Source of the DNA: Candidatus Gastranaerophilales bacterium
GTDB taxonomy: Bacteria > Cyanobacteriota > Vampirovibrionia > Gastranaerophilales > Gastranaerophilaceae
Assembly (NCBI GenBank): GCA_944323165.1
Contig: CALURK010000001.1
Coordinates: 1-64,000, forward strand
DNA length: 64,000 nucleotides
Reading direction: 5' to 3'
The number at the start of each line of letters is the position of its first letter. Within the stretch, counting starts at the first letter, position 1. The notes below the pieces were generated by a model. The model was not told the DNA's origin. It made no database searches and saw only the letters and a program-made list of their open reading frames with translations. A program made the position numbers and the translations under genes. Positions 39,034 through 46,450 of the stretch are shown one piece after another.

Positions 39034-39828
39034 ATGATTAACAACAAAAAAGTTGTAGTAATAATGCCGGCATATAATGCAGAAAAAACATTAGAAAAAA
39101 CTTATAATGAGATTTATCAAAAATTCGTCGACGAGATAATCCTTGTCGACGATTTCTCTTCTGATAAGACAAAAGAGATAGCAAAAGAGCTTAATATAAC
39201 GACAATTGTGCACGAAAAAAATAAGGGTTACGGCGGTAACCAGAAATCCTGCTATCGTGCAGCATTAAAAGCAGGGGCTGATATAGTAATAATGCTTCAT
39301 CCTGACTATCAGTATACTCCAAAGCTTATTCCTGCAATAGCTTCAATGATGGCATTTGAAGAATATGACGCCGCTATAGCGTCAAGAATGCTCGGGAATT
39401 CTGCTCTAAAAGGTGGTATGCCTTTTTATAAATTTGTTTCCAATAGATTTTTAACCGAGTTTGAAAACTTTGTTATAGGAGAGAAATTATCCGAATATCA
39501 TACAGGTTTTAGAGGTTTTACAAGAGAAATTCTTGAAAAATTACCGCTTGAGGATTGTAGCGATGACTTTATTTTTGATAACGAGATGTTGGCCTTAATT
39601 CTTTACAATGGCTATAAAATCGGTGAAATTTCTTGTCCTACAAAATACTTTGCGGAAGCTTCTTCAATTAATTTTGTACGCTCTTGCAAATATGGATTTG
39701 AGGTTTTGCTGGTGAGTCTAAAATATCGCCTTTCCAAAATGGGATTTAAGATTAAGTTATTTAAAGAGGGTGGAAAAGCTTTAGATACTGAAAAAGAGCT
39801 TAATTATTATTACAAAAAGGGGGAATAG
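39034..39828 (+). CDS. Family 2 glycosyltransferase (DPM-like)
   Basis: A 264-residue GT-A fold enzyme. It has [13 protein letters not shown] (~7), [10 protein letters not shown] (nucleotide-sugar site), the metal-site region M-L-H-P-D-Y-Q-Y where most family members have D-x-D, and H-T-G-F-R-G-F near 160. No membrane segment is present, so it probably works at the inner face of the membrane on a lipid acceptor. The donor sugar is unknown. The next gene starts 3 bp later. Confidence 0.85.
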   Translation: MINNKKVVVIMPAYNAEKTLEKTYNEIYQKFVDEIILVDDFSSDKTKEIAKELNITTIVHEKNKGYGGNQKSCYRAALKAGADIVIMLHPDYQYTPKLIPAIASMMAFEEYDAAIASRMLGNSALKGGMPFYKFVSNRFLTEFENFVIGEKLSEYHTGFRGFTREILEKLPLEDCSDDFIFDNEMLALILYNGYKIGEISCPTKYFAEASSINFVRSCKYGFEVLLVSLKYRLSKMGFKIKLFKEGGKALDTEKELNYYYKKGE

Positions 39829-39831
39829 GTT

Positions 39832-40398
39832 TTGAAAATAGTTCTGGCAACGTCTAATAAACATAAAGTGCAGGAAATTAATGACATGATTTCAGGTACT
39901 GGGATAGAATTTATTCTTCCATCAGGAGATTTTGACCCTGTAGAGGACGGTGAAACTTTTGAAGATAATTCTTTAATAAAAGCAAAGGAAGCTTGGAAGG
40001 TTTCAAAAACTTGGACTTTGGCGGACGATTCGGGCTTGTGCATAAAGGCTCTCGACGGAAGACCGGGAATACATTCAGCAAGATACGCAGAAACTCCGGC
40101 TAAGCGGATTGAGAGAGTTTTGAATGAAATGAAGGGAATTGAAAACAGAGAAGCTCAATTTGTTTGTGCGATGACTCTTATTAATCCCAATGGAGAGGTT
40201 GAACTCGCATGCCGTGGTGTATGTGATGGTTCTATATCAGAAACTCCGAGAGGAGAAAACGGGTTTGGATACGATCCTATTTTCTTGATTAAGGGAACTA
40301 ATACAACGATGGCAGAATTATCCGAAGAAGAGAAAAACAAGATTTCTCACAGGTCAAATGCACTTAGAAAAGTTGTTGAGCATTTGTCAAAATACTAA
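39832..40398 (+). CDS. rdgB: XTP/dITP diphosphatase (Ham1/RdgB)
   Basis: A 188-residue house-cleaning pyrophosphatase. It starts with K-I-V-L-A-T-S-N-K-H-K-V-Q-E-I, has A-D-D-S-G-L-C-I (~65), R-P-G-I-H-S-A-R-Y, and ends with S-H-R-S-N-A-L-R-K. It removes inosine and xanthosine triphosphates. The start codon is TTG at 39832: the conserved N-terminus begins exactly there, AAGGGGG lies upstream, and no ATG fits. Coupled to the glycosyltransferase gene. Overlaps the next gene tail-to-tail by 4 bp. Confidence 0.95.
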   Translation: MKIVLATSNKHKVQEINDMISGTGIEFILPSGDFDPVEDGETFEDNSLIKAKEAWKVSKTWTLADDSGLCIKALDGRPGIHSARYAETPAKRIERVLNEMKGIENREAQFVCAMTLINPNGEVELACRGVCDGSISETPRGENGFGYDPIFLIKGTNTTMAELSEEEKNKISHRSNALRKVVEHLSKY

Positions 40399-41174
40399 TT
40401 TTCGATAATTAAATTCATAAACTCAAAATCATCGTAATCAATATAGGCTGTTTGCATAAGGTTTCTGCCTGTTTTGATTGTGATTTCGTTAATCTGGTTT
40501 TTTCTTATTAAATTTGGCGGAAGCTTAATTTTTTGCCCGTCACCATTTAATTGTATTTCAGAAATCTTGTTGCCGTTAAAATACACTTCCGGCGGGGAAG
40601 CAAAAGCGTTTGGAATTTTATTTTGTCCCATAGAACGTGCCATTGCTGTATCTATTCCGATGATTGATCCGATTACGAGATAAATTGGTTTGCTTAGGTT
40701 AAGTTTTTTTAATGTAAAGCGTTTTGTATAGAAAGGACCTATAGCCTGCATTCTGAATTCTCCTGCATTTGCGCTCAAATCAGAGTAACTGTCATCTCCA
40801 AGGTGGTACATGTTGGCATCGAGCGCTAAATCAGAAGCGTTAGATTTTTCTATTCCAACAACAATCGGGGCATTAAAGGTGTTTCCGTTAACTGTCATTG
40901 TGAAAGGTTTATAATTTCCCTTTTGAACAGACATAATGCTTGGACCGTTAATTTGTGTATCCAATTCAAAAAAACCGTTTGCATCTGTTTTTGTGGCGTA
41001 ATTTTGTTTAGGAAGGTTGATTTGTGCTCCTCCGATACCTTCTCCTGTCTGTTTATCTATAATCCTGCTTGCGTTTCCGCTACCTTGCTCATATACTCCG
41101 CCTTGAAACGTTGCAGAGCAGCAAGGTAGTATTAAATAGAATATTAGAACTGTTAAACTCAAAAATTTTTTCAT
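40395..41174 (-). CDS. Exported protein with carboxypeptidase-regulatory-like domain
   Basis: Start set at 41174, where a signal peptide begins (M-K-K-F-L-S ... L-P-C-C-S-A|T); an ATG at 41225 would precede it by 17 unlikely residues. The 259-residue product has a CarboxypepD-reg-like beta-sandwich (~25-110: I-I-D-K-Q-T-G-E-G-I-G-G-A, then T-D-A-N-G-F-F-E-L-D). A second beta-rich region follows with a F-N-G-N-K-I-S-E-I-Q-L-N-G-D strand pair. It is a periplasmic or surface protein. The C-C-S pair before the cleavage site could make it a lipoprotein, but a good lipobox is not seen. Function unknown. Confidence 0.65.
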   Translation of the reverse strand: MKKFLSLTVLIFYLILPCCSATFQGGVYEQGSGNASRIIDKQTGEGIGGAQINLPKQNYATKTDANGFFELDTQINGPSIMSVQKGNYKPFTMTVNGNTFNAPIVVGIEKSNASDLALDANMYHLGDDSYSDLSANAGEFRMQAIGPFYTKRFTLKKLNLSKPIYLVIGSIIGIDTAMARSMGQNKIPNAFASPPEVYFNGNKISEIQLNGDGQKIKLPPNLIRKNQINEITIKTGRNLMQTAYIDYDDFEFMNLIIEN

Positions 41175-41315
41175 AAAATTATTATTCTGCTTTTCATAAA
41201 CTATAGAAATTAGTCTTTTGTACATGTTTTAAGGATAATTTCTCAAAAGTCATGTTTTGCAATTTGAACAATAAAAAACGGCTTGATATTTATTCAAACC
41301 GATTATGGAGGAAGG

Positions 41316-41424
41316 TGGGGGTAAATATTTTTTTGTGGGGTAAATCTTTTGGGGGTAAATTTTTGGGGGTAAATTTTTGGGGTAAATTTTGGGGTAAATT
41401 TTGGGGTAAATTTTGGGGTAATGA
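41316..41424 (+). repeat. Tandem GGGGTAAATTTT array
   Basis: Seven copies of GGGGTAAAT plus a final GGGGTAAT. Spacing is irregular at first and exactly 12 bp for the last four (41379, 41391, 41403, 41415). Four or more G4 runs on one strand make a G-quadruplex possible. No gene is supported across it, although it is open in one frame. Confidence 0.9.
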
Positions 41425-41489
41425 TAACTCGCCCAAAGATTTTATTTATGTCCTTCCATCGTATATTTTCGAGTCTTGCTGAGGTTAAT

Positions 41490-41645
41490 TTATGCTGTTA
41501 TTTCTTCTTTAAAGTAGTCTACAACGGTATCCATCACATTATCAAAGAAAAAGTCCAATTCTTGTGATAATGACATTTCAAAATTATTCATCGACTGTTC
41601 CTCCAAATTTCCGAATCTTGATAACATTTCATTTTCGATACGCAT
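41490..41645 (-). CDS. Possible 51-residue acidic small protein
   Basis: An open frame from ATG 41645 to TAA 41490 encodes a 51-residue acidic peptide with an amphipathic C-terminus (L-D-F-F-F-D-N-V-M-D-T-V-V-D-Y-F-K-E-E). AAAGG lies 11 bases before the first ATG. A better site, GGAGG at 8 bases, precedes an internal ATG that would give only 33 residues (M-N-N-F-E-M-S-L-S). Either or both starts may be used. The open frame and ribosome sites are the only support. Confidence 0.4.
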   Translation of the reverse strand: MRIENEMLSRFGNLEEQSMNNFEMSLSQELDFFFDNVMDTVVDYFKEEITA

Positions 41646-41808
41646 ATACTATTAATCCTTTCCTAAATAATTCTCAAGGTTTTTAACTTACATTTTTTTA
41701 TATCGGCATTTTTTTTCAAAACTTTAGAGTTTTACTTGTTTTTGTTACAAATGTTTACAAGGTGGCTTCTATTATCTCTTTAATGCTATACAATCTAAAG
41801 TCAAAAGC

Positions 41809-41837
41809 TTGTAAATAAATCCTATTTGTATTAAAAT
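41809..41837 (+). promoter_or_regulatory. dnaN promoter
   Basis: TTGTAA (41809-41814), 17-bp spacer, TAAAAT (41832-41837), about 36 bases before the start codon. I found no cluster of DnaA boxes and no dnaA here. Confidence 0.55.
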
Positions 41838-41873
41838 TACCGTGTTAAAAAGAGTTTTTAAGGGGTGTATTAA

Positions 41874-42995
41874 ATGAAATTTGTTGCAAATAAGGACGAT
41901 TTATTAAACGGTATAAGAATTGTTGAAAGAGCGACTGTTGTTAAAGGACTTCAGCCTGTTCTTGCAAATGTCTTGATAGAAACAGTTGGGACTAATCAGA
42001 TTAAGTTAACAGCAACAGATTTTGATCTTTCTATTATTACACTCATTAATGCAAATGTTGAAACAGAAGGTAAATTTACACTTCCTGCCAAAAAACTCGG
42101 TGAAATCTTATCCAGATTGAATGATGAACTTATTAATCTTGAACTTAACGGTTCAACAGCAACAATAACCTGCAAAAACTCTAAATTTGATATTATTGGT
42201 ATTTCAGCAAATGAATTTCCGCAAGTAGAGGAAAATATTGCTGAAACAGATTGTATGGAAATTGAAACAAGACCTTTTACTAAGGCGATAAGAGAAGTTG
42301 TTTCGGCTGCTGCAGGGTACGAAACCAATAATCTTTTGTCAGGTGTTGTTTGTGAAGTTAACAAAAATATTTTGGAAATGGCTGCTACAGATGGTAACAG
42401 GCTTGCAAGAGTTAGAGAAGTTGTTAAGAACAATTCTTCTGACAGCGAAAATCCTTTTGAAATGCTTATATCTTCAAAAGTTCTTTCTGAATTGTCAAAA
42501 ATTTCACTTATTGCAGATTCTGATACCATAAAGATTTGCAAAGAAATGAAGAAAATTGTTATTACAATTGACAAAACTAAGATTGTAACTCGTCTTATGC
42601 ACGGTCAGTTCCCTAAATATAATCAACTTATTCCGCAGACTTTTCCTAAAGAAGCAGTTGTTAATAAAAATAATCTCATTTCAGCACTTGAAAGAGTTGC
42701 TGTTATGGTTAACGAGAAAAACAGTATTGTTAAATTTGAATTTGCAGATAATACTCTTAAACTTTCAGGTGACTCTCCTGATGCCGGTAATTCGCAAGAT
42801 GAAATTGATATTAAATATATGAGTGAACCTCTTGCAATCGCATTCAATTATAAATTTATTCTTGAATTTTTGAAGATTGTTGAGTCTGAAGATATAACAA
42901 TTAAGTTAAACTCATCACTTTCAGCAACGGTATTTGCGCCGGTTTCTGATGAGGATTACTTGTATCTTGTAATGCCGGTTCAATTGAGAGGTTAA
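41874..42995 (+). CDS. dnaN: DNA polymerase III beta subunit (sliding clamp)
   Basis: A 373-residue clamp with three repeats of the clamp fold. It has M-K-F-V-A-N-K-D-D-L-L-N-G-I at the start, L-P-A-K-K-L-G-E-I-L near 70, A-T-D-G-N-R-L-A near 170, and the C-terminal Y-L-V-M-P-V-Q-L-R that lines the protein-binding pocket. It encircles DNA as a dimer. It is not next to dnaA, gyrB or recF, unlike the usual origin order. The next small gene follows after 86 bp. Confidence 0.97.
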   Translation: MKFVANKDDLLNGIRIVERATVVKGLQPVLANVLIETVGTNQIKLTATDFDLSIITLINANVETEGKFTLPAKKLGEILSRLNDELINLELNGSTATITCKNSKFDIIGISANEFPQVEENIAETDCMEIETRPFTKAIREVVSAAAGYETNNLLSGVVCEVNKNILEMAATDGNRLARVREVVKNNSSDSENPFEMLISSKVLSELSKISLIADSDTIKICKEMKKIVITIDKTKIVTRLMHGQFPKYNQLIPQTFPKEAVVNKNNLISALERVAVMVNEKNSIVKFEFADNTLKLSGDSPDAGNSQDEIDIKYMSEPLAIAFNYKFILEFLKIVESEDITIKLNSSLSATVFAPVSDEDYLYLVMPVQLRG

Positions 42996-43081
42996 TTTAA
43001 TATTCCTTTACATTTAGTCAATTTTCTATTCTTAAATTTCTTTATATATATATGGGAATTTAATAATAGGGAGATTCGATT

Positions 43082-43324
43082 ATGGCTATCGGAGCAAGAG
43101 ATTATATCGACAAATTATTAGTTAAAAAATATGCGGATGAAAAAGTTGATAATCATGAAGCAATGGAATCTATGGTAGATCCTAATAAAATGCTTGAAGC
43201 AATGAATGATGTTGCAACTATTCAGAGAAATATGTTTATGCTGTCACAAAAACTTTGTTCAGCATGTTATGCAATAAATGCTAAAGCTGCAAGATATCAG
43301 AAAAAAGAAATGAATGAGGGCTAG
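43082..43324 (+). CDS. Small unknown protein downstream of dnaN
   Basis: An 80-residue, soluble, helical protein with H-E-A-M-E-S-M-V-D-P-N-K-M-L-E-A-M-N-D-V and C-S-A-C near residue 60. The two cysteines (C-x-x-C) may bind metal or form a disulfide. AGGGAG precedes the ATG. It overlaps the next, convergent gene by 4 bp. The family is unknown to me. Confidence 0.65.
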   Translation: MAIGARDYIDKLLVKKYADEKVDNHEAMESMVDPNKMLEAMNDVATIQRNMFMLSQKLCSACYAINAKAARYQKKEMNEG

Positions 43325-44400
43325 ATATTTTTATCTACAACGACTTTATGTAAACCTTTCGGGTGGTCGACATTTCTTTTTAGTCTGAGGGCAATCTCAA
43401 GTGCAAGCTGTTGGCAGATGACAACGTTTGCAAACATTTGCTGAATTTCGTTTTCACATTGAACATAGATGTTATAGTCATAATTTTTAACTTCACCTGT
43501 AGGACCTATTATAACAAGTTTTGGGTGATAGTCCTGACGAATTTTTTCAAGATTTGATACAGAGCGTTTTGAAATATTGTCTATTGCAATATAAACAAGC
43601 GCTCCTTTGTTATTAAATACGGCAACATGTCCATGCATAAATTCGCCTAAAATTGCAGCACTTATGTTTTTATAAGATGTTTCTTTTATTTTTAAAGCTG
43701 CTTCTTTGGCTAAAGAATATGAAATTCCGTCTGCTGTAATTACTATCAAATTCTCTTTTGATAAAATTTTTGCCAGTTTTTTTATTTCATCTCTCTTAGA
43801 TAAAGCTTTTTCTACAACCATTGGAAGATGGAATAGTGATTTTTTGTAAACTCTTGAAGCCTCTTGTCCGTGAATTTTTTCGATTAATTTGAGTGAAATT
43901 AATAACAGGCATAACATTTGTGAGGTAAAAGATTTCGTAGCGGCAATCCCTTCTTCAACTCCCGCCCAGCAGGCAACTTTGTAATCACATATATTCCAAA
44001 TAGCTGAATTCTCATTATTTGTAATACAAAGGGTTGATACATTACTTAAATTCTTAACTTTTTCGGCAGATTTAACCGTATCACTTGTTTCGCCTGACTG
44101 GGTGATAAAGATATAAAGCGTGTTATCGTCATGCGGAATTACGTTTTTTAAAAGAAATTCGCTTGAATAAATTGCTCTTGATTCGATTTTAGAAAATTTT
44201 TCCAACAAATCTACCGCAAATCTTGCGCAATGGTATGATGAACCGCTTGCTACAAGAACAATTTTGGTTATGTTATCGGGCAAATCTATTTTGATTTCTC
44301 CTGTTTCAGGGTTAATGTATTTCATCAAAATATAAGGAATTATTCCCGTTTGCTCGGTAATTTCCATTTCCATTTTGGTTTTTAAATTCTTTTTAAACAT
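43321..44400 (-). CDS. Double-SIS sugar-phosphate isomerase/deaminase (GlmS C-terminal type, NagB-II-like)
   Basis: A 359-residue protein equal to the isomerase half of GlmS without the glutaminase domain. It has the first SIS motif V-A-S-G-S-S-Y-H-C-A (~50), F-I-T-Q-S-G-E-T-S-D-T (~100), G-I-A-A-T-K-S-F-T-S (~150) and the second SIS domain with G-E-F-M-H-G-H near 250. The end H-P-K-G-L-H-K-V-V-V-D matches the GlmS C-tail. Free-standing proteins of this kind include NagB-II glucosamine-6-phosphate deaminases and FrlB-type deglycases. With nagA in the same window, deamination of glucosamine-6-P is the most economical reading. Confidence 0.75.
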   Translation of the reverse strand: MFKKNLKTKMEMEITEQTGIIPYILMKYINPETGEIKIDLPDNITKIVLVASGSSYHCARFAVDLLEKFSKIESRAIYSSEFLLKNVIPHDDNTLYIFITQSGETSDTVKSAEKVKNLSNVSTLCITNNENSAIWNICDYKVACWAGVEEGIAATKSFTSQMLCLLLISLKLIEKIHGQEASRVYKKSLFHLPMVVEKALSKRDEIKKLAKILSKENLIVITADGISYSLAKEAALKIKETSYKNISAAILGEFMHGHVAVFNNKGALVYIAIDNISKRSVSNLEKIRQDYHPKLVIIGPTGEVKNYDYNIYVQCENEIQQMFANVVICQQLALEIALRLKRNVDHPKGLHKVVVDKNI

Positions 44401-44434
44401 GCTCTCACCTGTATTCTTATTTTAGCATGTTTTT

Positions 44435-44593
44435 TTATTTTTTATAAGAAGCTTCAAGTTTAGATTTTATCATTTTCATCTCTTCTCTTGTAAGAAATGA
44501 GGAAAATCTCATAAATTCATACATCGCATCATCGTATGAATATTGCCTTCTTTCAACCTTATTTAACCATTCTCTAACTTCGCGTGTAATCAT
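44435..44593 (-). CDS. Small unknown protein (52 residues)
   Basis: An open frame on the minus strand from ATG 44593 to TAA 44435 gives a basic helical protein: I-T-R-E-V-R-E-W-L-N-K-V-E-R-R then Y-D-D-A-M-Y-E-F-M-R-F and L-T-R-E-E-M-K-M-I-K-S-K-L. The amphipathic regular pattern and position 15 bp after the DUF1653 gene argue for a real gene. It may be co-transcribed with that gene. Function unknown. Confidence 0.6.
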   Translation of the reverse strand: MITREVREWLNKVERRQYSYDDAMYEFMRFSSFLTREEMKMIKSKLEASYKK

Positions 44594-44608
44594 TTTTTGA
44601 CCATTTTT

Positions 44609-44812
44609 CTATTCAATCAGAGTAAATCTAAGTGTATTCTCATCGATTTTATCATTCCACATACTTTTAGGACGAATCCATACAGCTCCGTCTTTTGTGG
44701 ATTGGTATACTACCATATCTTCACAAGTTTCTGAATGTTTGCCAAGAGCAATAATTTTGTATATATTGCCTTTGTAGTGTCTATAAATTTTTCCGACAGA
44801 TATTTCTTGCAT
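44609..44812 (-). CDS. DUF1653-domain protein
   Basis: The ATG at 44812 is chosen since the domain begins a few residues later; a GTG at 44848 would add 12 hydrophobic residues. The 67-residue product matches DUF1653: G-K-I-Y-R-H-Y-K-G-N-I-Y-K, A-L-G-K-H-S-E-T-C-E-D-M-V-V-Y, and W-I-R-P-K-S-M-W. This is a small SH3-like domain of unknown function, common in bacteria and phages. Confidence 0.8.
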   Translation of the reverse strand: MQEISVGKIYRHYKGNIYKIIALGKHSETCEDMVVYQSTKDGAVWIRPKSMWNDKIDENTLRFTLIE

Positions 44813-44856
44813 AAACCAATTGTAACATATTATGTTAAGTATTAACACAAAAAAAT

Positions 44857-44884
44857 TTGCAAATATGGGAAAATATGTTAATAT
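44857..44884 (+). promoter_or_regulatory. Promoter of the tandem small-protein pair
   Basis: TTGCAA (44857-44862), 16-bp spacer, TAATAT (44879-44884), 75 bases before the first ATG. The leader has the repeated segment ATATGTGTG twice. Confidence 0.45.
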
Positions 44885-44959
44885 AGTCTTGTTAATATGT
44901 GTGTAAATAAAGGTTTGATAACCAATATGTGTGAAAAAGTATTATAGGAGTGTATTTTT

Positions 44960-45229
44960 ATGAAAGTAAATCCAGTAAATAATCCAATCAACCAGCCTGC
45001 ATTTCAGAAGGTTAACCAAAAATATTTGGCAAAAGCTGAAGAATGGTATAAAAGAAGGGGTGATATAAACGGCACTTGGTATGATTCATTGAGAGAAGAT
45101 GTAATTTTATTTAAAGATATATCAGTACAGGATGGAATTGATACTATGAAGGCTGTAAAAAAGTATGTTAAAGAAGGCAGTATGAATTTTTACAACCACG
45201 TAATGGAATGTATCAAGCGAGCAAAATAG
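44960..45229 (+). CDS. Tandem small protein A with N-P-I-N-Q-P-A-F start
   Basis: An 89-residue protein. The N-terminus V-N-P-V-N-N-P-I-N-Q-P-A-F-Q-K-V is of the motif class shared by several proteins here. The body is helical with the conserved core W-Y-D-S-L-R-E-D-V-I-L-F-K-D-I-S-V-Q-D-G-I-D-T-M-K-A-V. It is the first of two tandem paralogues. Their first ~66 bases are identical, while the bodies have diverged. ATAGGAGTG is the ribosome site. Function unknown. Confidence 0.75.
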   Translation: MKVNPVNNPINQPAFQKVNQKYLAKAEEWYKRRGDINGTWYDSLREDVILFKDISVQDGIDTMKAVKKYVKEGSMNFYNHVMECIKRAK

Positions 45230-45241
45230 GAGTGTGTAACA

Positions 45242-45508
45242 ATGAAAGTAAATCCAGTAAATAATCCAATCAACCAGCCTGCATTTCAGAAGGTTAACCA
45301 AAAATATCTAAAATGGGCACAGGATGATTATGCTGCAATAAAAAATATTGATACTGCCTGGTATGAATCATTAAGAGATGATGTGACTTTGTTCAAGGAT
45401 ATATCTGTTCAAGATGGAATTGACACAATGAAAGCTGTAAGAAAATATGTTACAGATGCGAGTATGAAAGCATATAATCACGTTATGGAATGTATCAAGC
45501 GCGGTTAA
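45242..45508 (+). CDS. Tandem small protein B, paralogue of A
   Basis: An 88-residue paralogue of the preceding protein (12-bp gap). The first 22 residues are the same in both, then W-Y-E-S-L-R-D-D-V-T-L-F-K-D-I-S-V-Q-D-G-I-D-T-M-K-A-V and a C-terminus H-V-M-E-C-I-K-R. The strict DNA identity of the N-terminal segment against the diverged middle suggests gene conversion or selection on that leader. It overlaps the next gene tail-to-tail by 4 bp. Confidence 0.75.
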   Translation: MKVNPVNNPINQPAFQKVNQKYLKWAQDDYAAIKNIDTAWYESLRDDVTLFKDISVQDGIDTMKAVRKYVTDASMKAYNHVMECIKRG

Positions 45509-46368
45509 TCAAAAACTTTGCTAATGCTGTTTCCTGCAATTGCTCCAAGTCCCATTCCGATAAGGGAACCGGCAGGACCGAAGTGCTTTGCACCTATTGC
45601 ACCGCCGTAGCCTATTCCTGCGATTGAACTTGTAAAGTTGATTGCGGATTGTGCGGTCGCTTTTAGTGCATTTTCTCCGTCTGAAATTTCTTTTATTAAA
45701 TGGGCGGTTTCTAAACCTCCAAGGACGGCTGCACCGATTTTGGTTGTCCTTGTCATAGCTCTTGCGGTTAATTCACCAAATGGTGATTTGGTTGTAAATT
45801 GTTTAGCTAATACTAGTGATGGTTTTGTTTCAGAATCTGTTATATTTTTTATTGTTGTATTAATTGGTGTTGTGTTAATATCAAATTTTTTAGAAATATA
45901 ATTTTTCAACTTTGTATCCCAAAGTGTTGTATCATTTTTCAAAAGCCATTTAGCAAAATTTGGGAACGGGCTTGTTGCGGGGTTAGCGAAATTGTGAAGC
46001 AGTGTTCCGCGGAAGAACGAAAACGGGTGTTGAGCTTTTCTGTAATCATAAGTTGGGGTATAGTTTTTACCCTGAGCGCCTGATTTAATCTGAGAAAAAG
46101 CGGATTTCATATCGCGCCAGTCCTCGGGCGCGTTCAGTACCGCAAGCGAAACAAGACCTGCTGCCGGGATATAGTCGCTTGCTTCAAACTTTTCCGGTAC
46201 ATTTTCAACTCGACGAAATATAGGACATATATCAAAAATGGAGGATAGTTTATTTCCCTTATCCACACGCTTTTTCACGTCCTCGTAATCACTTTGGATT
46301 TGAGGAAGTTTATTTATTTCATTTTGATAAAGTATCGGACTTATTTCTGACACAGTAACCACCTTCAC
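45505..46368 (-). CDS. Unknown protein with C-terminal glycine-zipper hydrophobic region
   Basis: A 287-residue protein without a signal peptide. The first ~60 residues are polar, followed by a short hydrophobic stretch Y-I-P-A-A-G-L-V-S-L-A-V-L and a polar middle rich in Asn/Thr. The C-terminal 45 residues are a glycine-rich membrane-prone segment (G-I-G-Y-G-G-A-I-G-A-K and G-S-L-I-G-M-G-L-G-A-I-A-G), resembling glycine-zipper ends of pore-forming or secreted proteins. It is single and convergent to the tandem pair. A secreted or membrane-acting protein is possible; no family recognised. Confidence 0.6.
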   Translation of the reverse strand: MKVVTVSEISPILYQNEINKLPQIQSDYEDVKKRVDKGNKLSSIFDICPIFRRVENVPEKFEASDYIPAAGLVSLAVLNAPEDWRDMKSAFSQIKSGAQGKNYTPTYDYRKAQHPFSFFRGTLLHNFANPATSPFPNFAKWLLKNDTTLWDTKLKNYISKKFDINTTPINTTIKNITDSETKPSLVLAKQFTTKSPFGELTARAMTRTTKIGAAVLGGLETAHLIKEISDGENALKATAQSAINFTSSIAGIGYGGAIGAKHFGPAGSLIGMGLGAIAGNSISKVFD

Positions 46369-46450
46369 ATATATTTATAAAGTATTTTGTGCAGAAAAAA
46401 TTGCTTATTGTTAATAAAATTTAAGCCACTTGGCTAATATAAAACCGTTT

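Noticed and set aside
41252-41482. Open frame with repeated F-W-G-K
   Set aside because: It is the in-frame reading of the 12-bp GGGGTAAATTTT array; there is no ribosome site and no protein-like composition.
41700-41873. Replication origin upstream of dnaN
   Set aside because: No dnaA neighbour and no cluster of DnaA boxes; a single TTATCCACA at 46259-46267 lies in coding sequence far away.
43321-44400. Full GlmS aminotransferase
   Set aside because: The N-terminal glutaminase domain with its catalytic Cys is absent, and no upstream frame supplies it.
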